Shown: piece after piece, positions 37,950 to 49,872 of the stretch | How the letters are laid out: each line of letters begins with the position of its first letter | Position numbering within the stretch: position 1 is the stretch's first letter | The notes under the pieces: generated by a model | Told to the model about the DNA's origin: nothing | Seen by the model: the letters and a program-made list of their open reading frames with translations, nothing else | Databases searched by the model: none | Source: Neopestalotiopsis rosae | Taxonomy: Eukaryota > Ascomycota > Sordariomycetes > Amphisphaeriales > Sporocadaceae | Assembly: GCA_023078685.1 (NCBI GenBank) | Contig: JALGAS010000006.1 | Span: 3,162,001 to 3,226,000 of the forward strand | Direction: 5' to 3' | Length of the DNA: 64,000 bases | Program-made: the position numbers and the translations under genes

Positions 37950-39668
37950 ATGAGGACCTCTTCAACTCTGGCCGCGACGGCCGCAGTATACGCTGCAAGC
38001 TTGGCGACGGCGCAGAGAGTGGTGCCTGTCGGTATCACGCGTTCAAACCACAGATTGCCACCGCTGCCCGTCACCAAGCGCAACACATACACGCAAAGCC
38101 TGAACAACAACATCACCGGCGCCGGTTACTACGCCGATGTCGCCGTCGGCACGCCGCCGCAGAACCTCTCCCTCGTCCTCGACACGGGCAGCAGTGATAT
38201 CTGGCTCTTGTCAAAGGATGCGGACCTGTGCGAGGATACTTCTGATCAGCGGCTTTATGGATACTGCCTTCCAACATGTACGTATATTCTTCCATGGTTG
38301 TTTTTTGCGAAAACCCTCTGCGTCGCTTGTTTCTATATGCTGTTCCTTCGAGAATACTATACTGTCGAGTTTAAGCTTTTGGTGGCGCAGGCCATAAGCT
38401 TCAAACTATGGGCAACACGTGGGGCGGCACGGAAAAGCAAATAGGTGCTCTGAAACATTTGGCCATTGAATATAGACTAATTATACTTTCCTATTACAGA
38501 TGAGCCCGATGATAGCTCGACCTACGAACTAGTTGATAGAAATGGATTCGACATCAGCTATGTCGACACGACGGGTGCCTCGGGCGACTACATCAAGGAT
38601 GACTTTTACGTTGGAGGCGCCAACATAAAACAACTGCAAATGGGTCTGGCAACAGAGTCCACAATTCCGGTTGGCATCATGGGCGTTGGCTTTGCAGCCA
38701 ATGAGGCCGTGTACGAAGAGGATCGGTACCCAAATATTATGGATGTTTTCATCAGCCAAGACCTTATTGGTTCCAGGGCATACAGTCTCTACCTCAACGA
38801 CTATGGATCAAGCACTGGATCCATTCTCTTTGGAGGCATTGACACGGAGAAGTTTATCGGCGAGCTGACTTCCATTGATCTTGTTGCGGAGCAGGGCTAC
38901 GATGAGATCTTTTCGTTTACAATTCCGCTCAACGCCTTGTCCATGAGCATCAATGGTTCTCAGGACGATAGCGTTTCCCTCAGCGATGCTGTACCTGTCA
39001 TTCTGGACTCTGGCACGACCTTGACATATCTGCCAACAAAGGTGGCCGACAAGATCTACGATGCCGTTGGTGCCACGTATTCCAACAACTACGGCATCTC
39101 GTACATTGACTGCAAGTACATGAACTCGGACCTCGAGTTTGGATTCCAATTCGGCGGCTCCGACGGCCCCACCATCACCGTTCCCGCCGACGAGGTCGTC
39201 TTTGACACGGTCGACACCCTCGAGGACGCCGGCTACACTACGCCGCGAAACCTTGGCTTCGACAGCGACGACGCCTGCCTCTTTGGCATCCTGCCCAGCG
39301 ACGACTACTATCTGCTCGGCGATACCTTTCTCCGCAGCGCCTACGTCGTCTACGACCTGGACAACTACCGCGTCGCAATTGCCCAGGCCAACCTCAACAG
39401 CACCACCAGCAACGTGGTCGAGATCACTAACGGCTCCACCTCGCTGCCTGACGTGACTGGCGTCGCCAGCCAGGTTCAGGTCACACAGACCGCCACTGGA
39501 CTTCCCGGTGTTGGCGGACTACCCACCGTTACCGTGACGGGTACGGCGGCTGCGAGCAGTGGCAACGCCGGTGCTCGGGCTGTCCCTGCCCCTGACTGGA
39601 TGGCTGCCGTCGTCGCTTCATTGACGGGACTTGGTGTTTTGGCAGGAGGCATGGTCTTCGCCTTGTAA
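37950..39668 (+). CDS. Secreted GPI-anchored aspartic protease (yapsin/OpsB-like)
   Basis: Two exons, join(37950..38277, 38500..39668), 498 aa. Pepsin-type (A1) protease, expected at the cell surface. A signal peptide covers residues ~1-21, followed by a propeptide ending at a dibasic KR (43-44, Kex2-type site). The first catalytic motif is VLDTGSSDIW (D78), the second ILDSGTTLTY (D279). A Thr/Ser/Gly-rich stretch near 440-475 and a terminal hydrophobic segment (WMAAVVASLTGLGVLAGG) fit a GPI anchor. The intron is 222 nt, long for this genome; a small extra exon inside it (about 38392-38443) would keep the frame, but direct joining gives CLPTYEPDDSSTYEL, closer to the family pattern. An ATG context ending AGCATGAGG was chosen because it begins the signal peptide. 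Confidence 0.88.
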
Positions 39669-39922
39669 TGAAACGTTCATTTGTGAGAGTGCATAGCCGG
39701 TGCTTTGGGTAATTCTGGTACTCACTAATGATCAACCCCATACGATATGGATAGAGAGCAAGTAAATAATAATGTTCAATATACCCTTCTTTCACTTCGT
39801 ATTCTCTTCCTATTGGTCGGTCTGCATGGCTCGTCAAGCCTGCCGTAGTGAGCTTCTGAGCGTCTTCTTCCATACTTACCAGCTGATCACTGGGATTATC
39901 CGAGGATTCGTATCGCTTATGA
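39669..39922. other. Protease 3' flank
   Basis: AT-rich sequence after the protease stop codon. It leads into the start-less reading frame of the following gene remnant. A long open frame on the opposite strand (39529-40083) is mostly the shadow of the protease 3' end. Confidence 0.4.
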
Positions 39923-40658
39923 ATAGTCAAAGAGTCGAATGCCCTAGGAAATCCACAGCACATTGCGAAGAGCCAAGCAATAGAAAATTTTGCTAAGCTC
40001 GAGAGTCGGTTCAAAGATAGCGAGCCAGCGTTAAAGAATCTGAAAACCAGCCCGAACATAAGAAAATGGAAGGCTGTGTACAAGCTTGGCGAGCACCTGA
40101 GCCGGTTCCTCAGCTGTTACGTGACACCGGCACTTTGGGTCATCCCATTTAACGCCATCGAGGCCGCATTCGGTCGTGGTTTGGACACAGTGAGTTGTGA
40201 CAACTGAAACTTCTTATAATACAGACTCGCTAACCTTGAAATAGGCCAATACCATATATATCACCATAGTGCTAAACTTCCTAGCACAAAATGCTGAAAT
40301 AGGAGCCTTCCTCCAGGGGCTTGGAAAAGCTACCCACGACCAACTATTATTGCTGTGCAAAGGCAAAGCATCCGAACGGGTTGCTCTACTAGTATACGTA
40401 GAGACGGCAATTACAAAATTTGCTCAAAGCAATTCTATTGTAGAGTCCAAAGCACAATTCAACGTAATTGGACTCCCAACTATTTTCGCCATTTATGAAG
40501 CTGCCCTTGATTCAGCATTTATAAATAGCGGCTCGGAAGATATATGTATCCGAGACATGCGCAAAGCCTCGATACATACTTCAGAAATCGAATTCTTGAA
40601 ACCTGAAAGGCAACTTTCAGATGCGCGGATAGGCAATATTAATAAGGAAAACGAATAA
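39923..40658 (+). pseudogene. Start-less two-exon gene remnant, unidentified
   Basis: Two frame-compatible pieces, 39923..40189 and 40245..40658, joined across a 55-nt intron with a GTGAGT donor and ATAG acceptor, give about 225 residues of mostly amphipathic, helix-prone sequence (HIAKSQAIENFAKLESRF, WKAVYKLGEHLSRFL, GAFLQGLGKATHDQLLLL). The frame opens right after a TGA at 39920 and has no in-frame ATG in the first piece, so the 5' end is missing or lies in an unrecognised upstream exon. I do not recognise the family; its helical style loosely resembles N-terminal regions of fungal NLR/STAND-like proteins, which is only an impression. Composition is AT-rich, unlike the neighbouring PKS 3' end. 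Confidence 0.35.
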
Positions 40659-40785
40659 GGAAACAAATAATTTCATAAGAGGAAAAAATAGGACAAATTA
40701 TAAAATCAAAATTCTCTTGATCTACGTATACTTTCTACTCTATACACAAAACAAAAAACAAAGCATAAACTTCTCTCTCGTTTTT

Positions 40786-43700
40786 TTAAAAAACGAGGAG
40801 AGAACTCCTCTCGGCGGCCAAGGCGGCGAGGCCAGCCACGCTCCTCTCGCCCTCGATCTCCAGGACGGAGATGCCGGCGCCACACTCGTGCAACAGCCAG
40901 CTGCGGATCACGGGCCGCATAAAAGAGTCCACGCCGTAGTCGGCGGGACTCTTGCCCGTGTCCACCTCCTCTGCGCCGATCGCCATGATGGCGGCGATCT
41001 TGGCGCAGAGGCCGTCCTGGATGACCCGGCGGCCCTCCTCTCTGCTCTCGGCCTCGGCGAGCAGGAGCCGGGTGGCGGTCGGCTCTATTAAAGCCGCCGC
41101 ACCTTCCCCGGCCCCGGCCGCCTTGGCCGCCCCGACCACCTCGGCAGGCACGTCCACCTTGTTCAGGTGGCGGAACAGCGCCGTGCGGGACCAGTAGGGG
41201 TCCGCCGGCCTGTTCTGGCGGATGAGACCGCCCGTGCCCACACCCGCCACCACCTGGGGAGGGAGCGGCTCGTTGACTCGGGCAAAGCCAACGATGGCCC
41301 TCTCCACCATTAGTAGGAAGTGGTGGAGGCGGATGCCGAGGAAGCCGGTTGCCTTGAGCAGATCGAGCGTCTGCCGGTCCTCGGCCACCATTCCCGCGCC
41401 AAGCACGGGCCCCAGATCGAGGGAGACCGCGCGCATGTTGCCTCTGGCGGCGATGTGCTTGGCGAGAGCGTCCTGGAAGGCGTTGCCGGCGGCGTAGTTG
41501 GACTGGCAGCGATTGCCAATGATGCCGGAAGCGCTGGAGAGGAAGATCATGAAGTCCATGCTTGCGGGGAACAGCTTGTACAAGTTCCACGAGCCGATTG
41601 TCTTGGGCCTGATTGCCGTCTGCCAGTTCTCGTACGTCATCTTCTCAAAAGGAGCGTCGCGGAGAACGGCTGCGCATTGGAACAGTCCGCAGACGGGCGG
41701 CATGGTAGTCTTGATATCGTTGACTGCATTCTTCAAGCTTTGCTCATCACAAATATCTGCCTCGTACACCTGGACGTTGACGCCTCGGTTCTTGAGGTAC
41801 GTGATGGCATCACTCAGGGACGTTCTGATCGCTCCAGATCGGGAAAGAACAGCAATGTGCTTGGCTCCATTGGATGCCAACATCTCTGCAATAACGCGTC
41901 CCAGGCCGCCGATTCCAGCAATTACGTACGTGGCATTGGCTTTGAGATGATGCTTCAGACGCTGATCGGCCCTAGCCACGACCGGAAGGTTCTTGCCTTC
42001 TGTCTTGGTGGGCATGCAGTAAATGTTTCCAGTATGCTTATCACTCATCATTTCCTGGAAGGCGCGCGAGAGATGAGAGCAATCGTGTAGGTGGCAGTCA
42101 TGTAAGCAGTGGCCATCGCTGAGTTGCTTCTTGAGACCATCACCTAGACGCTGAGGGGCATTTTCGATCAAGCTGTCAATGTTGACAAAACTCGTCTGGA
42201 AGGTCTTGTTATCCAGGGGAGGCAGAGAGCCGGTAGCCATTGCGTTTCGGGCAATGCAAATGATGTGACCACCTATAATACGGTTAGCATGGTCTGGGAT
42301 CCATGACGAGTGAAAGAAAAGGACGAGACTTACAATTAGCTACGCAGTGCATGTTTATATCAGCATGACTGGTTGTAGGATCGAAAATGACATTGACTCC
42401 GGCGCCAGCAGTCAGGCTCGTGATGCATGCCATCAGGTCGTCGCGGTTCTCTTCAAGAATCATGGCTTGGTGAGGACCAATTTGTGTCATGAGAAATGCG
42501 CGTTGCGTATGGCTGGAGACGCTCACAAAGACTTTGGCTCCAATCTGTGATGCAAGCTTGAGAGCTTCTAATCTAAAGGAGCTGGCACCCGCATGAATCA
42601 AGATGGACTTCTTGTCGTTTAGTTGAGCCAATGATCGAAGTGTGTAATCGGCAACTGCCAAGGAAGTTGGAAGCACGACGAGGAGAGGCTCGTCTCCAGC
42701 AGGGAAGACAAGTGATTGATGACATCTGACTTGGCTTCGTAGCGATCCTCGTGCAATACCAATGACGGTTTCTCCTACAGCAAAGTTCTGCACTTGTGCT
42801 CCAACACTCTCAATGATACCAAAGACGTCTGTTCCGAGTCTATCAAGTCGAGGTCTGCTCACGGTACTATCGGCATCGAGCACGCTGAGGCCTGCCGACA
42901 CGACCTTGATGGCGACACTGTTGGCGTCCAACTCCTGAGCTGCGGTTTCGTCGTCGACCCAGTACAAACTCTTCAGATTGCCATCTTCACGGGCTATGAG
43001 CTTCAAGGGACGACTTTGGTGCGGCACCAAAGACTCTGGTGCTGGCTCTGCAGGTCGAGTATTGCTTTTCATGATCAAGGAGTTTAGTGATGCCAGAGGA
43101 ACCAGCCGAGGTACCATCAGCTTGCCATCCTTTTCGGCGTAGTCGGTCTCGGATGACTCAGATCTTTCGGGACCGTAGAAGCATCTTGTCGCCAGGCTCG
43201 TTATAGTCAAGACAGTTTTCTCAGCGTTGACGTTGGTCTCTGTGTCCAGATCCAGGGTGACCAAGTTCTTTGTCGGATCCTCGGATCGAATAGTTCGGGC
43301 CAAAGCTTGGAATAAGCTCGACTTTGGGTTCATAGAGTCGGTCGTAGCTCCTTGTGTCAGCCACAGCATACCTTGTGTTGAACTGATCAGCTTGTGAAAA
43401 GCGGTGAATTCGTCTTCAGACCAGCTCCACATAAAGTGGTGGTCCTTGGTTGCCTCCAATAGAGAGATACAGAACGCAGAGCCCATCTGGTTCTTGTCGA
43501 TTTGACTCAGGGTAAGTGACTTGCAGTCAAATTTCTGACACAGCGTCGCAGCGAGTCTGGCCAAACGATCGCCCAAATCCTCAGGAATGAGCACAAAGAG
43601 GCTTCTAGTCGACTCGGGCTTGATCGTAGTGTCGACTTTGCTGCTATCGGCATCATCTAGTGCCTCCCACTGGATCTCAGAGCAAAGATTCTGGTGATCC

Positions 43701-46700
43701 GGAATGAAACCACCAGCTTCTGAACCGGATTCGGAGTCTGATACGAGAGCGACAAGTTCCATATCTTCCACAATGATTGCAGGGTCGCTGATACGTGCAG
43801 ACTTTGCTGGTTGAGGAGTCTTCCAGGAATCGTTTGATGCGACAATCGAGACACTGGCTTTCTGTGCACCTTGACTTACGGCCTTGACAAATCCAACAAT
43901 CTCTTCTCCTGCTGTCTTCGGGAGATCACCGCCCATGGTAATGTAAATGCTTCCAATGTGAGACGGAACCATTGCCTCGGATCTCAGGCTGAAGGCAGTT
44001 TGAAAAATGCTGTCAAGTGTAGCAGGATGCAAAGTATGCGGAAATTCGAAATTTGCTGGCATACTGGCCTTAGTGTCCGGGATTCGGATGTCGAAAATAC
44101 ACTCTGTGTCGTTCTTGTCCAAGCTGGTGACATTCTGGAAGAGGGGACCATAGTTCATTCCAATAACATCGAGTGCCTCGTAGAGATGTTGCGGTACCAC
44201 CCACTCGTTGCATCTCTGACGTGTCTTTTGATATTCTTGTGAGGTCGGCGTCAAGTCCTTCTTGATCTCGAATTCTGGCAGTGCTTTCATGCTGCCACCA
44301 TCATACCAGTGGTAAATCGAGACGGTACCGTGGCTGTGTACCTCCATCTCCCTGTCTTGAAGGACTGAGTAAATGCTGAAGCTGTACTTGGTTTGCTCGC
44401 CGTCATTCTTTGGATGGCCATTGTATCCATGGTGAATGTTCATTTGCAGCATGTACTCCAACTCGCCCGTGCTCTCGGGAATCAGCATTGGCTTCACGAA
44501 CTTGAAGTCGGTAATCTTGATGCCTTTGGTTGGACGCTTGCTGATTTGTTTGACCGCTTCAACAACCATGACAATCATTCCAGAAGCCGGGTAGATTGTT
44601 GTGTTCTGTACCTGATGTTGTCTTATCCATGGACTTTCATTCAGGCGCAGGAAGCCGCGCCATGATGGTGCAAAGGTCTTGTCCTCGGTCATGAGTCTTC
44701 CAATCAGATCGCGTCTTCCAGAATCTGCGAATCGGTTGTCCTTCGACAAGGCCGACTCATGCCAGTAGGTGATACTATGGCTCCAGCTATAGGTGGGAAG
44801 ATCAACGACCAGAGATGGGCGCTTTGGTCGAACGTTTGGCATGGTCACCCAGTCCCTGTTTACCGGGCAGTAGTGGGTCCAGAGTTGCCCAATAGTCTTG
44901 AAGGTAGTGACTGCTGAATCTTGATCGCGATGAATCATGGAGTAGTAAAGCGGTGGTTGGCGGCCCAGGACCTTGTTAGCCTCGAAGATCTCCCTGAGAG
45001 GACTCGAAAGCCTAGACTGGGGGCCAATTTCGACAACAATATCTGGTCTTGTGGACTCATCGCTTTGCAACATGGCTTGTGCAGCTCCGAAGAACTGAAC
45101 CGGCGACTTGAGATTGTTTACCCAATACTCGGGGGTTAACTCGTTCCATTGAACCGGACTGTTCAGGGCCGAGGAGAACATGGTCGTCGACTCTCGATTG
45201 AAATCGCCAGATGCCTTGTACTCTTCATGATTGTCAAGGTAATCCAGAGACACGTTCCTGGGATGAGGCAGGATGGTGCGGTGAAAACTTTCTGGCTGCA
45301 GATGGGCGATAGCCTTGGCGTATTGATCAGCGCATCGGATCATGTGATGCGAATGGTAACCGACATGAATGTTGAGAAGACGTGTCTGTACTCCATCTTC
45401 ATCGAGGAGCAGCTTGGTCTCCATGATGGCGTCGGTGTCACCAGATAGTGTGACAGACTTTGGGCTGTTGATGCAAGCAATCGCAACTCGATGACGTCCT
45501 ACTCTGTCCACAAGTCTACCCGCGGCTTCTTCGGATAGACTGACGGCCATCATTCGCCCTGGTTTTACCGCATCATCTGTATTTTGCTCAAGGGTAGCCG
45601 CACATTTACCTCTGTGGTAGGCCAATTCCCAGGCGGTCTCGCGTGTGATGTAACCGCATGCGTAGGCTGCTGCAATCTCTCCTGAAGAATGGCCGACGAC
45701 AGAGACGGGTACGACGCCGCAGAACTTGATCAGTAGATCTACAAGTGCAACCTGAAGTGCGGTTGTAGCTGGTTGGGCGATTTCTGGTGAGTTGATTCGG
45801 GAGTATTCTTCGTGTACCAACAGTTCCTCGATGAGACTGAAGTCGCTGCCCAGCTTTTCTTGCAAGAACTTGGATGCAGCAGCAATCGAGTGGGCGTAGA
45901 TATCGAAGCCCATGAGTTCATGAGCCATGCAGTGAGATTGAGCTCCTTGACCACCAAAGACGAACGCAACCTTGGGGGCTTTGCGGCCGACTGGGGGTGG
46001 TATGTTGCCCTGGGCGGCAGTAGCCAATTGACTCTTTAGTTCGTCCATCGATGCGGCGGTGAAGGATATTCTCCAGTCCAACTGGGTTCTGCATGGACCG
46101 AAGGTGTAGGCAAGATTCTCAAGAAATTGGCTATCATTGGGGCATTCGGGTTTTTCGATATGCTCCAACAGTCGGATGAGGTTGGATTGGAGCGAGTCCT
46201 TTTGATGAGCCGAGAAGATGAAGAGATGCAACCTTGTGTTTTGCATGGGAATGTGGCCATATCTGTTCCCGGGGCTTAGCTGTCGTCGGAAGGCAGCGTA
46301 ACCCTCGACATTGGGCTCGTGAAAGAGTTTGGTTTTTGTCATTGTAGGATCTTGTGGATTGTTCGTCAAGCTTGTGTTGTGCTGACCGTGTATGCTGCGC
46401 TCTGATAGATAGTGTCGCGTATCTTCGATGACAATGTGGTAGTTGCTACCGCCAAACCCAAATGAGTTGATACCAGCTCGTCTGAGACCCTGACGATGAC
46501 TGGGGAATTCGATGTTGGAAGTAGGAACCTAACGTCGATTAGCAAAAGAAAAGTGAAAGTGAATGACAACAGATAAGAAAGGAGAATGAGGTTACTTGAG
46601 GGGCAATCCTACCTTGATGTTCTTGTCTGCAAAGTTGATGGCGGGGTTTGGTTTGTCGTAGTTGATCTGTTTGGGAATGATTCCCTTTTCAACAACGAGG

Positions 46701-48214
46701 ATAGCTTTGATTAGTCCAGCAATGCCCGCAGCGCCTTCAAGGTGGCCCACGTTTGCCTTGATTGACCCGACAACCAGGGGCTCGTTTGTAGCACGGCCTT
46801 GACAGAGGCTATCGTAAATACCTTGGACCTCTCGCACGTCTCCAGCCTGTGTGCCAGTTCCGTGGCATTCCACGTAACCTGTTTCGTGGGGGTTCAGCCT
46901 TGCTCGTTTGTAGAGCTTCTGGATGTTCTGCAGCTGAGCTTTGGGGTTTGGTTGAGTGAGGCCTGCGAACAAAGAACAAAGGAATTAGTACAGCTACTCC
47001 TCGCACAAATTTTCAGTGCCCACGTACCAGCAGTTTTTCCATCGTGGTTGGCACGGGTACCACGGATGACAGCTCGAATGCAGTTGTCATCTCGAATAGC
47101 ATCCTTGAGACGCTTCAGAACCACGACACCAACGCCCTCGCCGCGACCGTAGCCATTGGCACGTTCGTCAAACGCAAAACATTTCCCATCAGGACCCAAC
47201 AGACCAAGTGCTTGCATTGAGAAGATGGTGTTAGGCGTCAAGATGAGTCCGGAACCGCCAGCAATGACCTGGCAAAAGTTAGCAAAGGGCACTCAGTCAC
47301 ACTACTTCCATTTGCGTTTTCTGCCTCCCCCACTATCCGTTTGATCACCCCCTTGGAGACTGTTACTGACCGCATCTGTTTCTCTGCTGAGTAAGCTTTT
47401 ACATGCGTCGTGGATGGCCGCAAGGCTTGCGCTGCAGCCTGTGTCGACTGTCTGGCTTGGTCCATGGATATCCAAGAAATAAGAGATTCGATTAGCCAAT
47501 ATGGAGCTGGCGGTACCCGTGGCGCTGTATTGTGGTTGATCATCGCGATCACGAAGCGCAATCTGTTCATAATCTGCTCCTGTTAATTCGCGCTGTTAGG
47601 AATCTCTTAGATGGCGCCAGTATCTTACCTTTGACAAATGATCCAACAAACACTCCAGTCTCGGAGCCTTTTAAACCATCTCGATCTAATCCAGCTGTGT
47701 AGACCCCTTTCAGTCAGCTCTCGCGCCAGACTTGTGCTGGTTAAGGGCGGGACGTACCATTTTCCAAAGCTTCTAAAGCGACTTCAAGTAGTAATCTCTG
47801 TTGAGGATCGATGGCTTTTGCCTCGTCTGGAGAGATTCCAAAATACTTGAGGATTCTAGTTAGCTCACGTCACTTGGATGTATAGGTCTCGTCGAGCGGT
47901 TTACGTACGGGAGCATCGAACACAGCAATATTCTGCCGAAGGAAGTGTGCGCCGCGAACATTTGTCTGGGGTGCGTCAGTCAGATTTTGCCCGGAGAAGA
48001 ATGCAGTGAGGATGTATCTTACGCTGCCTTGTCTTCGAGAATCCGGGTGGTAGTGCGCCTTCATGTTCATTCGATCCTCGGGAAACTCTGACCATGCGCT
48101 CTCGCCGTTGGCGAGCATCTCCCACAAGCCCCCCGGTGAGGTCGCGCTTCCAGGAAATCGACAGCCGATGCCCACCACGGCAATCGGTTCGATGCCATCG
48201 TCCTCAGGTTCCAT
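40786..48214 (-). CDS. Highly reducing type I polyketide synthase, KS-AT-DH-(degenerate ER)-KR-ACP
   Basis: Nine exons on the minus strand, join(48214..48023, 47965..47909, 47845..47758, 47694..47629, 47579..47371, 47268..47028, 46962..46613, 46528..42334, 42272..40786), 2294 aa. Iterative polyketide assembly from malonyl-CoA. KS: DTGCSAS (C183), ECHGTGT (H318), NVGHLEG (H358), all present. AT: FGGQGAQ (~594) and [12 protein letters not shown] (Ser ~682), with YHSHHM typical of malonyl transferases. [16 protein letters not shown] (His ~1039) and [10 protein letters not shown] (Asp ~1240). ER region ~1560-1800: the nucleotide-binding GGVG reads SSFR within [12 protein letters not shown] (~1714-1723), so enoyl reduction is doubtful. 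KR: GIGGLG (~1919) and the SSASG..NYAAGN Ser/Tyr (Tyr ~2059). ACP: YGVDSF (Ser ~2249). No SAM-methyltransferase motif was found and no releasing domain follows the ACP. A longer N terminus from an in-frame ATG at 48295 is possible. The last ~600 bases are much more GC-rich than the rest. Confidence 0.95.
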
Positions 48215-49676
48215 GGCGAAGAGGGATCGTAGCGAGCGTCTTGAAGGAATGACTGTTGAAGGAATGACTGATGAAGGATGCCTGAAAAGGTGCAAAAATG
48301 GGGGTGTTGTGCTTGCAAGAAAGAAGGATGCTTGTTGGAGGGGGAGTGTTCAAGGAAGCCTAAAGAGTGAAAGACAGCATTGCTGAATAAAGGAAAAAGG
48401 TCTGTCAAACGGATTTTGCTCAGGTTCTTAGGTGGATTTTCAGAGGTTTTTCGTGGGGCCTTGAAGCTAAGCTGACCCTTGAGGATCCTGGCTGCTCTCA
48501 ATTCGACGAGAGAGGATCTCGCGATGGCGTCCCTTGGAGGTTTAGGGCCGTCGACGTCAAAGACAACCTCCAGTGCTCAGTGGACTCGGGTCCAGGGCAA
48601 AGGGCAAACTAGATCAAGGCAGGGAAGATCAAGGAGGCTAAATCAAGCTTGTGCCTTCCATCCCACTTCCACTTCTCCGTCTAATAGACTAGACAAAGTC
48701 ATTTGTGAAGGTCAGTCACAGCCCTGTGATTTTGATGCGGGTTTCTTCCAACTAACAGACTTTGCTTCAGATGAGCACTTGAAGCGTGACTTGACAAGGC
48801 AGACAGCCGAGTATACACGGAAGGTCTGAATTATTTGGTGACTCGACGACAGGCTTATTTGCTGAGCAAATCTAAATGCTGCTCAACGAAAAGATGGTAT
48901 GCGAAGATATGTTCGCTCTCAAGTAGTTCCTCACGATCGTAAGAGGCGTTTATCACTATGCGAAGATATCATGACATGTCAAATTCACTTGGTCAGGTCA
49001 TCATATTATATTCCGTGAAATAATTGATTGCAAGATATGTTGCTTATGTGCCAGACAAGGGGTCGTATGACCTTGTTCGCCCGCTACTGCAGGTATGTGA
49101 GATGAAAGGTGAGCGAACGTAGAGAAAAAGAATACGATGGATTCTATGCCACACATGTACCTGGTATGTTAGTCCAGTTCGAGTCACCGGGGGAGAGATA
49201 GAGGAGGGTCGGCGGTGGACAGGATCAATCTGACGAAGATTCCATCGTGCGCCAAGATTGAGGCAAGTTATCAATAGTCTCTGTACAGCGAGAGTGATAG
49301 CCACCATAAATAATCGATAGTCAGTCTTTTCTTGCGTAAACTGGCGCCTTCCACGATGACCTCATCCGCATCTGTACAATAGCTATTTGGATCATAGGCA
49401 CGATAGGTAAGACTGGAAAGTCGTATTCAGTTCGGACTAAAGTAGAGAGTGAATCAGGCCGAGCCGAAACTTGGTATTAGACATTTGACCGAGGGCCCGA
49501 AGCCTACTTTCAACGGCCTTACGGTGGATACTAGACAGTCGCTGGGGATAATCTCCGGTCAAATTTGTCTCCTGGCATCATAACGCTTCAGCAGGAACCT
49601 CGTGGCGTATCGGTTGCAGGATTGTGAATAAAAGCCCATGAGCCGCAATCATGCATACCTGATACCTGGCTGCGTA

Positions 49677-49723
49677 AGCCGACCGGGTCGACGAGCCGCA
49701 ACGGGTTCACTAGCCCGTCGGCT
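49677..49723. repeat. Imperfect inverted repeat (hairpin-forming) in the PKS-MFS spacer
   Basis: The arm AGCCGACCGGG at 49677-49687 is complementary to CCCGTCGGCT at 49714-49723 except for one bulged C, with a 26-base loop. The arms contain CGAC/GTCG and CCGG-like words. It could be a binding site for a dimeric regulator or a chance palindrome. Confidence 0.7.
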
Positions 49724-49852
49724 GCTGCGAAATATGTCCTTGGGGGACCAACAGGACTTTACCTACACATGACTGCTTTTCGGTGTGTTCTCACAATAGC
49801 GGCGGGATGATGATTGGTTAATTCCACCTATATTCGGAGGCTGAAGGATGCA

Positions 49853-49872
49853 TCTCGCCCCCATGGGCGAGA
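49853..49872. repeat. Perfect 8-bp inverted repeat with 4-base loop
   Basis: TCTCGCCC (49853-49860), loop CCAT, GGGCGAGA (49865-49872). Perfect complementarity in both arms, GC-rich, located about 1.6 kb upstream of the PKS start. Possible operator or hairpin; no regulator can be named. Confidence 0.8.

Noticed and set aside
40706..41590. 294-codon minus-strand frame in a second frame
   Set aside because: It is an Arg/Gly/Ala-rich shadow of the GC-rich PKS 3' end.
43300..44000. Methyltransferase domain expected between DH and ER of an HR-PKS
   Set aside because: I looked for a glycine-rich SAM-binding motif in the ~270 residues between DH and ER and saw none; the stretch reads as the structural linker region.
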